Shown here in pieces: positions 52,122-60,751 of a stretch of DNA of 64,000 bases. The first letter of the stretch is position 1, and every line of letters starts with the position of its first letter. A program made the position numbers and the translations under genes. Source of the DNA: Pacificimonas sp963710205 (GTDB lineage: Bacteria > Pseudomonadota > Alphaproteobacteria > Sphingomonadales > Sphingomonadaceae); assembly GCA_963710205.1 (NCBI GenBank), contig CAVPZG010000001.1, positions 265,529 to 329,528 of the forward strand, read 5' to 3'. Below the pieces are notes generated by a model. That model saw only the letters and a list, made by a program, of their open reading frames with translations, did not search any database and had not been told where the DNA came from.

Positions 52122-52714
52122 ATTTTTTTCTCGCCTCCACAAGCCGTTCCCGGCGCGCGATGCTCAAGGCGGCGGGCGTGCCCTTTGAGGCTGTATCGCC
52201 TGGCGTCGATGAGGATGAGCTGAAACTGTCGCTGAGAGCGGAAAACGCCAGCCCGCGCGCCATTGCGGATGCGCTGGCCGAAGCGAAGGCGCTGAAGATC
52301 AGCCGCAGATATCCGCAGGCGCTGGCTTTGGGCGCGGACCAGATGCTGGCGCTGGAGGATGGAACCACGATTGACAAGGCGGCGGACATGTCCGCGCTGC
52401 GCGATCAGCTGCTGACCCTGCGCGGGCGTACGCACAGGCTCATCTCCGCCGCCGTGATCGGCGAAGCTGGCCGACCCGTCTGGCGCTTCGTCGATACGGC
52501 GAAACTGCATGTGCGGGAATTTTCCGAGATCTGGCTCGACGACTATCTCGCAAAGGAAGGTGACAAGCTGCTCTGGGGCGTCGGCGGTTACCGCATCGAG
52601 GAAGCGGGCGTGCAGTTGTTTGCAAGGGTCGAGGGCGACCAGTTCACTATAAGGGGTCTGCCGCTCGTCCCCGTGCTGGACTATCTGAGAACGCGCGGGG
52701 TTCTGACCGCATGA
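52118..52714 (+). CDS. maf: Maf-family nucleotide pyrophosphatase
   Basis: A 198 aa Maf/YhdE/YceF-like enzyme that hydrolyses non-canonical nucleoside triphosphates. FFLASTSRSRRAMLKAAGVPFEAVSPGVDE opens the family core; LALGADQMLALEDG and WGVGGYRIEEAGVQLFARVEGDQFTIRGLPL are typical for the alphaproteobacterial form. It overlaps both neighbours by 4 bp in the ppsR-maf-aroE-coaE run. Confidence 0.93.
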   Translation: MNFFLASTSRSRRAMLKAAGVPFEAVSPGVDEDELKLSLRAENASPRAIADALAEAKALKISRRYPQALALGADQMLALEDGTTIDKAADMSALRDQLLTLRGRTHRLISAAVIGEAGRPVWRFVDTAKLHVREFSEIWLDDYLAKEGDKLLWGVGGYRIEEAGVQLFARVEGDQFTIRGLPLVPVLDYLRTRGVLTA

Positions 52715-53610
52715 CGTCACTATACTGGCGCGATCTTCCCGAATTATCAAATCCTTATGCCGAAGTCATTGGGGATCCCATCGCACAGTCGAAGTCGCCC
52801 GATATCCACGGCTTCTGGCTCGGAACATTGGGCATCAGCGCGGAATACCGGCGGGCGCACGTGCCGCCCGGTGAACTGGACGCCTATTTTGCCCACCGGC
52901 GAAACGATCCGCGGTGGCGGGGCTGCAACATCACCATGCCGCACAAGATGAGCGCGCTTTCCTTCGCTGACGACAGCGACCGCAGCGCAGCGAATGCCAA
53001 GGCGGCGAACGTCATGGTCGCCGCCGGGGACGGGAAATTGCACGCCTATAATTCCGATATCGAAGGCGTGGCGGAGCCTCTTCGCCATACCCGCATCGCA
53101 CCTTATCCAGGACGTGTTGCCGTTTATGCCCAGATTGTCGGCGCCGGCGGCGCGGCGCGGGCCGCAGTTCTGGGCATTCGCGAGGCCAAGGCTGCATCCG
53201 ACGTCGATATCTTCGTTCGCGATCCGCAAAAAGCGCAGCCATTCGCGGCGTGGGCCAATACGCCGTCCGGCAGGGCGCAGCCGATCGCGGATCTCGGTCC
53301 TGTCGGCGGTGTTGGCGACGCCGAACAGCGACATAGCCATATCCTCATCAATGCGACCAGCCTTGGCATGGCCGGAAATCCACCGCTTGCGGTCGATCTT
53401 TCGCGCTATCATTCTGACACCATCATCTTCGACATGGTTTATGATCCTCTTGAAACGCCGCTACTCCGGCAGGCGCGACAATGTGGTTTCCGGACCATCG
53501 ATGGCCTCGACATGCTGGTCGCGCAGGCCGCACGCGGGTTCAGTCTGTTTTTCGGCGTCGAGGCACCGCGTGAACATGACGCGGAACTTCGGAAATTGCT
53601 CACGCGATGA
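52711..53610 (+). CDS. aroE: Shikimate dehydrogenase
   Basis: A 299 aa NADPH enzyme reducing 3-dehydroshikimate to shikimate, the fourth step of aromatic amino acid synthesis. QSKSPDIHGFW gives the shikimate-binding Ser pair, NITMPHKMSAL the catalytic Lys, IVGAGGAARAAVLGI the NADP loop, and INATSLGM and the C-terminal DGLDMLVAQAARGFSLFFG the closing strand. It is one residue class longer than E. coli AroE. It overlaps maf and coaE by 4 bp. Confidence 0.94.
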   Translation: MTSLYWRDLPELSNPYAEVIGDPIAQSKSPDIHGFWLGTLGISAEYRRAHVPPGELDAYFAHRRNDPRWRGCNITMPHKMSALSFADDSDRSAANAKAANVMVAAGDGKLHAYNSDIEGVAEPLRHTRIAPYPGRVAVYAQIVGAGGAARAAVLGIREAKAASDVDIFVRDPQKAQPFAAWANTPSGRAQPIADLGPVGGVGDAEQRHSHILINATSLGMAGNPPLAVDLSRYHSDTIIFDMVYDPLETPLLRQARQCGFRTIDGLDMLVAQAARGFSLFFGVEAPREHDAELRKLLTR

Positions 53611-54254
53611 AAGTCATCGGCCTCACAGGGTCCATCGGCATGGGCAAAACCACCGTTGCCGCCATGTTCGCGGCGCGGGGGGTGCCCGTCTTTGATGCCG
53701 ATGCCGAGGTGCACCGGCTGCAGACAAAAGGCGGCAGGGCGCTGCCGCCCATCGAGAAGGCGTTTCCCGGTGTCACCGGCTCCGCCGGTCTTGACCGGGC
53801 AGCGCTGGGAAAGGCTGTATTTGGCAAGCCGGAGGCCTTGCAACGGCTGGAGGAAATCATGCATCCCCTCGTCGCCGAGGCCCAGGCGGATTTCCTGCTG
53901 CGCGCGCGCCAGGCCCGCGCGCCCTTCGTCATTCTCGACATTCCGCTGCTGTTCGAAAAGGGCGGCTGGCGGCGCGTTGATGGCATTATCACGGTCAGCG
54001 CGCCGCCGCATGTGCAGGCGGCGCGGGTGCTGCGCCGCCCGGGGATGACGCCGGAAAAATTCGGGAATATCCGGGCGGCACAGATGCCGGACGCGGAAAA
54101 ACGCGCCCGCTCCGATTTTGTCATCGAAACGGGAATGGGAAAGCGCCGGTCTTTTCTCGCGGTCCGGCGCATCACGGCTTGCCTGCGTGGCGACTCCGTC
54201 CGATACTGCAGGCAATGCGTGAAATCATCTTCGACACGGAAACGACGGGCCTGA
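53607..54254 (+). CDS. coaE: Dephospho-CoA kinase
   Basis: A 215 aa enzyme performing the last step of CoA synthesis. GLTGSIGMGKTTVAAMFAARGVPVFDADAEVHRL holds the P-loop and CoA-lid residues, LDIPLLFEKGGW and RVLRRPGMTPEKFGNIRAAQMPDAEKRARSDFVI fit the family. The last 30 or so residues (SVRYCRQCVKSSSTRKRRA) are unusual and run 40 bp into dnaQ, so a frameshift near the end is possible, and the true stop may lie elsewhere. It overlaps aroE by 4 bp. Confidence 0.9.
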   Translation: MKVIGLTGSIGMGKTTVAAMFAARGVPVFDADAEVHRLQTKGGRALPPIEKAFPGVTGSAGLDRAALGKAVFGKPEALQRLEEIMHPLVAEAQADFLLRARQARAPFVILDIPLLFEKGGWRRVDGIITVSAPPHVQAARVLRRPGMTPEKFGNIRAAQMPDAEKRARSDFVIETGMGKRRSFLAVRRITACLRGDSVRYCRQCVKSSSTRKRRA

Positions 54255-54916
54255 GCCCCGACAATGGCGACCGGATCTGTGAGATCGGCGCCATTGAGAT
54301 GGTGGAACTGATGCCCACGGGACGGACATATCACGTCCTCATCAATCCCGAGCGCGATATGCCGGCAGAGGCCGAGAAAGTGCATGGCCACAGCAACGCC
54401 GATCTGGCCGACAAGCCGAAATTCCGCGACATCGCTGAGGATTTTCTGGCCTTCATCGGTGAGGATTCGAAACTGGTCGCGCACAATGCGAATTTCGATA
54501 TGGGCTTCGTCAATGCCGAACTGGTTCGCATCGGCAGGCCAAAACTGCCTGAGGCGCGTGTAATCGACACGCTGGCGCTGGCGCGAAAGAAATTTCCGGG
54601 CGCAAAGCTGACGCTGGATGCGCTCTGCAACCGCTTCGGGATCGACCTGGCGCGGCGCGTGAAACATGGCGCGCTGCTCGATTCCGAACTGCTTGCCGAT
54701 GTCTATGTCGAACTAAGGGGCGGCAGACAGCGCGGCATGGAGCTGGCAGCCGCCGCCCCGGCGGCCAGCCTGGCTGCCGCGCAAGCGCCATCACGCAAGA
54801 TCTGGCCGGAACGCACATTCACCGTGCCGGCAGACGAATCCGAGCGGCACCGGAGCTTCATCGCCGCGTTGGAGAATCCCGTCTGGAATCGCTATTCGGG
54901 AATATTGAACAGTTAA
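54215..54916 (+). CDS. dnaQ: DNA polymerase III epsilon subunit (3'-5' exonuclease)
   Basis: This 233 aa DEDDh exonuclease proofreads chromosome replication. The metal ligands are Asp7 and Glu9 (IIFDTETTGL); VAHNANFDMGFVNAEL and KHGALLDSELLADVY supply the other Asp and the His. The C-terminal segment, after an Ala-rich linker, would contact the alpha subunit. I use ATG at 54215, which removes an extension that is shadowed by coaE. The position after coaE is conserved in the alphaproteobacterial origin cluster. Confidence 0.95.
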   Translation: MREIIFDTETTGLSPDNGDRICEIGAIEMVELMPTGRTYHVLINPERDMPAEAEKVHGHSNADLADKPKFRDIAEDFLAFIGEDSKLVAHNANFDMGFVNAELVRIGRPKLPEARVIDTLALARKKFPGAKLTLDALCNRFGIDLARRVKHGALLDSELLADVYVELRGGRQRGMELAAAAPAASLAAAQAPSRKIWPERTFTVPADESERHRSFIAALENPVWNRYSGILNS

Positions 54917-54927
54917 AGGAGACCGCC

Positions 54928-55497
54928 ATGGATATTCGCGTTTCGGGTCATCAGCTCGATGTAGGGGCGTCTCTTACCAGCCATGCGCAGGACCGCATCG
55001 CCGCACTGGGTGAAAAATTCTCCGTCGGCATGACCGGCGGCTCGGCCACCATGGCCCCTGGCCCGCATGAACATGAATTCGCCGCGGACATCGTCGTGCA
55101 GCTTACGCAGGGCCTTGTCATGAAATCGTCGGCCAATGCGCATGGCGATGCGAAGGCAGCCTTTGACGCCGCCGCCGACAAGATCGAGACGCAGCTGCGC
55201 CGCTACAAGCGCAAGCTGAACGACCGCGAAAAGCGCGGCGCGCCGCAACCGATGATCGGCGCGGACTATCGTGTGCTGCAGCGCGACGAGCGCGACGAAA
55301 TCGACGACAGCGAAGACGCGCATCTCATCATTGCGGAAAGCGCGCACGACATTCCAGAGGTCAGCGTGGCCGATGCCGTCATGCTGCTCGATCTGCGCCA
55401 CACGCCTGCGCTGATGTTCAAGAATGGGCAAACGGGCAATCTGTCGATGGTTTACCGGCGTGAAGATGGCCATGTGGGCTGGGTCGAACCCAAATGA
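54928..55497 (+). CDS. hpf: Ribosome hibernation promoting factor (long HPF)
   Basis: A 189 aa protein of the HPF/RaiA family. The N-domain (MDIRVSGHQLDVGASLTSHAQDRIAAL, LRRYKRKLNDREKRG) fits the ribosome-binding domain. The C-terminal YxxVxVADAVMLLDLRHTPALMFKNGQTGNLSMVYRREDGHVG-type region makes dimers of 70S ribosomes, so this is the long form. It overlaps ptsN by 4 bp, the usual pairing with nitrogen-PTS. Confidence 0.93.
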   Translation: MDIRVSGHQLDVGASLTSHAQDRIAALGEKFSVGMTGGSATMAPGPHEHEFAADIVVQLTQGLVMKSSANAHGDAKAAFDAAADKIETQLRRYKRKLNDREKRGAPQPMIGADYRVLQRDERDEIDDSEDAHLIIAESAHDIPEVSVADAVMLLDLRHTPALMFKNGQTGNLSMVYRREDGHVGWVEPK

Positions 55498-55988
55498 CCA
55501 CAGGGACGGCTGCGGTTTCCGGCTTCGACCCTGCCGGACTGCTTTGCTTCGATTGCATTCACATCGGTCTGAAGGTCGATAGCCGGGCCGGGCTGTGCAC
55601 GGCGATGGCTGCCCCGCTGGCACGCGCAACGGGTCTCGATCCGGCGCACATCGCCGAAGCGCTGTTGCAGCGCGAACGGGTCGGCTCGACGGCCTTTGGC
55701 GGCGGGTCTGCCGTTCCGCATGCGCGGCTGCCCGGCCTGACCAAGGTAACCGGGGCGTTCGCGGTTCTGGCAAAGCCACTCGTCATGGACGCCCTCGACG
55801 GAGAGCCGGTCGACGTCGTCTACGCGCTGATATCGCCTGAAGGTGCTGGCGCGGACCATCTGAAGGCACTGGCTTCGGTCAGCCGGTTGCTGAGAGACCG
55901 TGCATTTGTGGACAAGTTGCGCGGGGCCGCGAACAGCGATGCCGCGCATGCCCTGCTGGCGGCAAAGGGGTGGAGCGTCGCCGCATGA
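55494..55988 (+). CDS. ptsN: PTS IIA-like nitrogen-regulatory protein PtsN
   Basis: A 164 aa regulatory EIIA(Ntr) protein. SAVPHARLPGL contains the phospho-acceptor His76 of the family. The rest (ALLQRERVGSTAFGGGSAV, AFAVLAKPLVMDALDGEPVDVVYALISPEGAGADHLKALASVSRLLRD) is a standard IIA fold. It probably regulates nitrogen or potassium metabolism without sugar transport. It overlaps the HPF stop by 4 bp. Confidence 0.93.
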   Translation: MTTGTAAVSGFDPAGLLCFDCIHIGLKVDSRAGLCTAMAAPLARATGLDPAHIAEALLQRERVGSTAFGGGSAVPHARLPGLTKVTGAFAVLAKPLVMDALDGEPVDVVYALISPEGAGADHLKALASVSRLLRDRAFVDKLRGAANSDAAHALLAAKGWSVAA

Positions 55989-56005
55989 TCTGGCAATGAT
56001 GGCCC

Positions 56006-56311
56006 ATGACGGATGCAAGAGACATGAACCGGTCCCGTGTCATCCTGCAGGGGCAGCTGCGGGCAGCGCACGGGAGGCAGACATGCCGGATCGCGGACCT
56101 GTCTGCGGCGGGTGCGCGTCTCATGGGCGTGGGGACGGGCCGCCTTTCCGAAGGCGATATCGTCGGCCTGACCATTCCAGGCCACGCCGAATTTCCCGCC
56201 GCCATCGTCTGGGTCAACCAGGATGAGGCCGGACTGCAGTTCATCGACGGTGCCGAGGGCGGCCTCCGCCGCTTCGGTGAGCGCGCGGAACTGCTGGGCG
56301 TCATCTCTTGA
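56006..56311 (+). CDS. PilZ-domain protein
   Basis: A 101 aa protein with a PilZ fold: MNRSRVILQGQLRAAHG opens with basic residues, RIADLSAAGARLMGVG carries the D/NxSxxG motif and FPAAIVWVNQDEAGLQFID the closing strands. The basic N-terminal residues resemble the RxxxR part of c-di-GMP-binding PilZ domains, although the match is weak. It would be a small c-di-GMP effector or a degenerate version. Confidence 0.75.
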   Translation: MTDARDMNRSRVILQGQLRAAHGRQTCRIADLSAAGARLMGVGTGRLSEGDIVGLTIPGHAEFPAAIVWVNQDEAGLQFIDGAEGGLRRFGERAELLGVIS

Positions 56312-56763
56312 CCAGTGATGGTGAGGATACCGCAATGCACCGGGCCGGGCTCGAACGCCTGTATGCCGCCGCGCCGATCAACAGGATGTTCCGGTCGGAG
56401 CTCAGTCTGCCCGAAGAGGGTGTGTCGCGAATCCGCTTTCAGGTGGACGGCGCACATTTTCATGCTGCCGGCGCGGCGCATGGCACCATCTATTTCAAGA
56501 TGCTGGACGATGCGGCCTTTTACGCCGTGAACACGATTGTCACTGACGTCTTCATGCTGACGACGGCGTTCAACCTGCACATGGAACGGCCTGTCCCCGC
56601 GGGACCGCTGGTGGCGGAGGGGCGCTTTGTAAGTGGACGGCGAAGGCTGTTTGTCGGGGAATCGACCCTCATCACTGCGGACGGCGAGGAAGTCGCGCGC
56701 GGCACAGGTACGTTCATGCGCTCGAAAATCCCGCTTGCCGATCTCGACGGTTACAAGAGCTGA
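56308..56763 (+). CDS. PaaI-type hotdog thioesterase
   Basis: A 151 aa hotdog-fold protein. VDGAHFHAAGAAHGTIYFKMLDDAAFYAVNTIVTDVFMLTTAFNLHMERPV is the PaaI/thioesterase core with the usual HG and D positions. It probably hydrolyses acyl-CoA esters; the substrate is unknown. The TTG start at 56308 overlaps the PilZ stop; ATG at 56335 is an alternative. It shares a stop/start overlap region with the following DUF1491 gene. Confidence 0.85.
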   Translation: MTSDGEDTAMHRAGLERLYAAAPINRMFRSELSLPEEGVSRIRFQVDGAHFHAAGAAHGTIYFKMLDDAAFYAVNTIVTDVFMLTTAFNLHMERPVPAGPLVAEGRFVSGRRRLFVGESTLITADGEEVARGTGTFMRSKIPLADLDGYKS

Positions 56764-57098
56764 GCCGGCTGCCGACGAAATTATGGATAGATGCCATCCG
56801 CCGGAAGGTTACGGCGGATGGCGGCTTTGCGATGATCCTCGCGAAGGGTGATGAGACGGCCGGAGCTGTCATTCTGCTGCTCCGCAGCCGGGAGAATCAG
56901 ATATCCGCCTATGCCCGCACGAACCTGGGAGACGGCCAGGTCGACTGGCGTGCGCTTGTTGAAAACGAGCCTGATCCGAGCGAAAAACTGGAAAAACTGC
57001 TCGAAAAACAGCGCCGTTTCGACCCGGATCTGTGGCTGATTGAACTGGACGTCGCCGATCCCGCACGGTTCATCGCGGAACTGCCGCAGATAAGTTGA
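56760..57098 (+). CDS. DUF1491 family protein
   Basis: A protein of about 112 aa of the alphaproteobacterial DUF1491 family, whose function is unknown. The core FAMILAKGDETAGAVILLLRSRENQISAYARTNLGDGQVDW is clear. Upstream of ATG 56832 the same frame adds LSRLPTKLWIDAIRRKVTADGG, which belongs to the family N-terminus, so the real start is probably CTG at 56760, overlapping the thioesterase stop. No ATG, GTG or TTG exists in that frame. Confidence 0.72.
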   Translation: MSRLPTKLWIDAIRRKVTADGGFAMILAKGDETAGAVILLLRSRENQISAYARTNLGDGQVDWRALVENEPDPSEKLEKLLEKQRRFDPDLWLIELDVADPARFIAELPQIS

Positions 57099-57248
57099 TC
57101 GGCAAGGAACTTTTTACCAAATAACGGTCACAAGAGATCAACCGCACCCATAGAGGCGCGCAACCTTAACCGAGATCGGCTTGGCGCAAATGTATAATCA
57201 GCGCCGGACACAGAAAGTTCCGCCGGTCCGAACACGGGCTTATTCGAC

Positions 57249-57872
57249 ATGCTGAAATCAAAGCGGGCCATCGCACTGGCCCTTGGCAGTCTTGGACTGC
57301 TTGCCGCTGCCGACCTTCCGACCGATGTCCAGATGGACCCGGTCACGGTTTCCGATGCGGCGCCCCTCGCCTTTGTGCTTGAGGCTGACGAGATCGAGAT
57401 CGATGCGCCGTCCTTTGGAGAGGATTCGGTGGAATCCGCTGATAACGAGATCAGCCTTGGTACGCTGGTCGGGAATGTGCGCGACTATGGCACGCCGGAA
57501 CTCGACCGGGAAATGGAATGTCTCGCCAGCGCCGTTTACAATGAAGCGCGGGGCGAGCCCCTTGAAGGACAGCTTGCGGTCGCGCAGGTCGTTATCAACC
57601 GCGCCGCTGACCACCGCTGGCCTTCCAGCATCTGCGACGTTGTCTACCAGCGTTATCAGTTCAGCTTCACGTTCGACGGCAAGCCCGATGTTCCGGCTGT
57701 CGCCGATGCGTCGTGGAAGCGCGCCGAAGCGGTTGCAATTGTCGCCGCCACGGACAACTGGCAGGACGTGACCGATGAGGCCGTTTTTTTCCACGCCACC
57801 TATGCGAACCCGCGCTGGAAGTCGGCCTTCAAACGCACCGCCGATATAGGCAGACACATCTTCTACCGCTAG
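57249..57872 (+). CDS. Cell wall hydrolase (SleB/Hydrolase_2 family)
   Basis: A 207 aa protein with a signal-like N-terminus (AIALALGSLGLLAAA) and a C-terminal hydrolase core: ECLASAVYNEARGEPLEGQLAVAQVVINRAADHRWPSSICDVVYQ, the Hydrolase_2 (SleB-like) signature with the catalytic Glu in NEARGE. Family members cleave peptidoglycan; here it would work in the periplasm. A clear terminator follows. It is the last intact gene before the 58 kb junction. Confidence 0.9.
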   Translation: MLKSKRAIALALGSLGLLAAADLPTDVQMDPVTVSDAAPLAFVLEADEIEIDAPSFGEDSVESADNEISLGTLVGNVRDYGTPELDREMECLASAVYNEARGEPLEGQLAVAQVVINRAADHRWPSSICDVVYQRYQFSFTFDGKPDVPAVADASWKRAEAVAIVAATDNWQDVTDEAVFFHATYANPRWKSAFKRTADIGRHIFYR

Positions 57873-57894
57873 CCGCGGTCATCTGAGCATGGAT

Positions 57895-57936
57895 AAGGGG
57901 CTGGGGCGTGATCTGCGTTTCAGCCCCTTTTCTTTT
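57895..57936 (+). terminator. Rho-independent terminator after the cell wall hydrolase
   Basis: AAGGGGCTG (57895-57903) and CAGCCCCTT (57921-57929) form a 9 bp perfect stem with a 17-base loop, followed by TTCTTTT (57930-57936). It ends the transcript of the SleB-family gene. Confidence 0.85.
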
Positions 57937-57962
57937 GCCTCTGTTCCTTTAATGTTCCTTTC

Positions 57963-58154
57963 ATGGCAAGCGCACCTCTTGATGCACCCCTGACGGCACA
58001 GGATGTCGCGCGCGGCATTGGCCGCCTGTTCTGGAATCAAAAGCGCAGCATGTTGACCGAGGTCATGTTACTGCAAACCTTGAAGCGCCGCGCCGGTCGC
58101 ATCGCTTCGTATACTTGGCAACTGAAAGCACAGCGGATACGCTCGGAGAAATGA
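57963..58154 (+). pseudogene. Truncated MmcB-like DNA repair protein (N-terminal part only)
   Basis: The first 48 or so residues (APLTAQDVARGIGRLFWNQKRSMLTEVML...KRRAGRIA) resemble the start of MmcB-like nuclease-fold DNA repair proteins, where RRADL and the catalytic EIK strand should follow at once. After about 58105 the similarity stops and the reading continues as unrelated sequence (SYTWQLKAQRIRSEK) to a stop at 58154. The break marks the left edge of foreign DNA or a join in the assembly. Confidence 0.5.
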
Positions 58155-59000
58155 GAACCTTTTTGCGACATTTTCCGATGCCCGTCATTGCCACCCTCGC
58201 GCTGTCGGGATTAGGCACCTCGGAAGAGTCTATTCTACGCATGGGAGCGGCTCAAACACCCGAGCAGGCCCGGGCAGAGCTACAAGAACTGAAGGTTCCT
58301 GCCCAAGTCCGGGACTGGGAGCTACGCAAGGCGAAGATTAAAAAGGAAATACTCCATGGGGCGGGATTGGCAGCGCTGCCTGAAAAGACTCCGCTAAATG
58401 TGAAACTTTCAAACAAACGAACTTACACGGGCTACTCCGTCGAGAGTGTGGCCTTTGAGAGTTCACCGGGATTTTACGTCACGGGCAGCCTCTACCTCCC
58501 CACTGATTTCGCCGACAGCCTCGCGGGGATTCTCTGTCCGCACGGACATAATGGTCGCTTCTTTAAGGACAGGCAGGATCGATGCGCGGTCCTCGCCAAG
58601 ATGGGTGCGGCAGTATTTCAGGACCATATGGTTGGCTATGGAGACTGGGAGGAGGCTGGCTGGGTACACAAGAAAACTCCGGAGGTTCTAAGACCCCAAA
58701 CCTGGAACAGCATCCGGGCGGTGGATTTCATACAGTCACTGCCGGGAGTCGATCCCAAACGTATTGGAATCACTGGATGCTCGGGAGGTGGGACACAGTC
58801 TTTCCTTTTGACGGCGATTGACGACCGGATCGCTGTCAGTGTGCCGGTTTGCATGGTTTCCGCCCATTTTTTTGGTGGGTGCGATTGCGAAAACGGCATG
58901 CCCATCCACCAGAGTGTGGAGCACAAGACCAACAACGCCGAGATCGCTGCCCTCGCCGCGCCTTGCCCTCAGATGGTCGTTTCCAATGGCGATGATTGGA
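58151..59000 (+). pseudogene. Truncated acetyl-xylan-esterase-like alpha/beta hydrolase
   Basis: The sequence from ATG 58151 encodes a signal-like N-terminus (PVIATLALSGLG), a helical region, GFYVTGSLYLPTDF, ILCPHGHNGRFF, RIGITGCSGGGTQSFLLTAIDDRIAVSVPV and MVVSNGDDWT, the core of large hydrolases/acetyl xylan esterases known from Planctomycetes and Verrucomicrobia. The nucleophile Ser is in GCSGGG. The Asp (NGDD) is at the very point where similarity ends (about 59000); the His-bearing half is missing and IS66 sequence follows. The reading frame runs on to 59041 without family similarity. Confidence 0.75.
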
Positions 59001-59679
59001 CGTGGTTTACAAAACCTACGCCAAAACCAATGCGCCCGTGAAACTCCTCGCCTGCCTCGCGCACATACGCAGGAACTTCGTCGAAGTCCTCGACGCCGGC
59101 TCCGATCCGGACGCCGCACTGATCCTCAGCCTCATCGGGAACTCTACGGCATCGAAGCCGACCTGCGCACGGCGGGCGCGACACCGGCACTCCGCCACTC
59201 GCAACGCGCCCAACGCAGTGCTGCCATCGTCGGGCGCATCCGCGAAGTGATGGAAGCAACCCAGGCCAGGCACCGCCCCGCGAGCCTCATGGGAAAAGCC
59301 CTCTTCTATGGACTCGGGCATTGGGCAAGCCTGGCAAGGTATCTTGAGGACGGACGCCTCGAGATCGATAACAATCCCCCTCGTGGAACGATCGCCGAGA
59401 ACGCCGTGAGACCACTCAAGCTCGGAGCGAAAAACTGGCTCTTCTTCGGTTCGGAACACGCCGGACACAACGCAGCGGTGATCTACACGCTCGTTGAAAA
59501 CTGCCGGAGGCATGGCATCCCGGTGGAAGAATACCTGTGCGAACTTCTCACCCGCCTCCCCGGCGAGACCGACTCGGAAATCATCGCCGGCCTCACCCCG
59601 GCTAGCATGGCCGCCGCACGCAGCGGAAAATCCGCCGCCGCCTAGATCGCGTCAAGGGGGCAGCGATTCCTTCGCTTAC
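58990..59679 (+). mobile_element. 3' remnant of an IS66-family element
   Basis: DVVYKTYAKTNAPVKLLACLAHIRRNFVEVL (58997-59090) continues, after one missing base near 59143, as LYGIEADLRTAGATPALRH...MGKALFYGLGHWASLARYLEDGRLEIDNNPPRGTIAENAVRPLKLGAKNWLFFGSEHAGHNAAVIYTLVENCRRHGIPVEEYL and a stop at 59645. This is the C-terminal third of an IS66 transposase, including the DDE_Tnp_IS66 segment ...LEIDNN...AENAVRPLKLGRKNWLF. The right end CGCTTAC at about 59673-59679 fits IS66 terminal repeats (GTAAGCG). The left two thirds of the element are absent, and no left end is seen. Confidence 0.8.
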
Positions 59680-59798
59680 GTTTGACCGTTTACTTTGCTG
59701 AGTTCAATACGGTCGGAAGTTATGGAAGGACGAATTCAAGCGGCTAATCTCGAGAAGGACGACATGATACTGGAACAATGCCGTGCAATTTTCCTGAT

Positions 59799-60751
59799 TT
59801 ACCCCGTTGAGTGCCCAAGCGACAAGTCCCGCCAGACTCTCGCTTGCCTCGCCTTAGATTTTACCGCTAGTCCATAGGCAGCCGCGTGAATTTCTCTCCT
59901 GCCGAGAACATTCCGTTCTATGGGATCGGTCGCATATTTTTCGATAGCCTCCTCCCATTCGCGATCGCCGACCAGGAGCGAGCGATCAATCGCCTCCACT
60001 TTATCTGCGAACGGAACATTTTCGCCGTATAATGAGAGCGATCCGGTCATAGCGTGTTCCATAATTTTGTTACAGGAACGTGCTCGATTCACTGCCGACT
60101 TCTTTGATGGATACACGCAGATATCGAAGCGTAACTTTCCTAGCGACAATCGATATGATCTCCAACTCGACGGAGTCCTCGCAATCACTCTGGGGAGAGT
60201 GCGCAACCAATCTGGTGCGTGGGGACCGAGGAAATGATGAAAATTCCAGATCCTATCCGTGCTCTCCAGCGCCTCGCGCAGAAAGCTCAGGTCTCCAACA
60301 TGTGAACCTGTACCTTAACACGCGACATCAATCGCCCGTTGGGTAGAAACGGAGCGTTCGGGAAACTCGCTAGGCACGGCAGGTACGGATCGAGACGAAT
60401 GACATTCTTTCCCTTAGATCTGTAGATTTCTTCGAGAGCATCTGAAGGCACCACTACGGAATCAATCTCATCCAGTCCGGTATTGGCAGCTGAATTCCGC
60501 CATGCATTCTTCAGGCGCTTGCGATAGGTTAAGGGCAGAGTTTCGTCAGCAATCGCAGACGGAATGTCATCATCGATCAATAGATGATATGGCCTTCCGT
60601 TTCGAACGATTTGAGCGCAACGAACCGCAACTCTTGACTCCCCCACTTGAAACAGTTCACCCCTCCGCGGTCGACCGAACCTACGTGGAAACATCCCATC
60701 AAGGCCGTATAGCATGGATGTCGGGCTGCTCTTACAAAAAAATTTGAACAT
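59799..60751 (-). CDS. Putative glycosyltransferase, frameshifted
   Basis: Two minus-strand ORFs (60751-60287 and 60206-59799 extended upstream) form one protein of about 310 aa. The N half has YHLLIDDDIPSAIADETLPLTYRKRLKNAWRNSAANTGLDEIDSVVVPSDALEEIYRSKGKNVIRLDPYLPC, typical of a GT4-like family that starts with a YLIDDDL box. The C half has SHVGDLSFLREALESTDRIWNFHHFLG and SKKSAVNRARSCNKIMEHAMTGSLSLYGEN, where a donor-site Glu is expected. A missing base near 60305 separates the halves. The substrate is unknown; an involvement in cell-surface polysaccharide synthesis is inferred. G+C is about 50 %. Confidence 0.6.
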
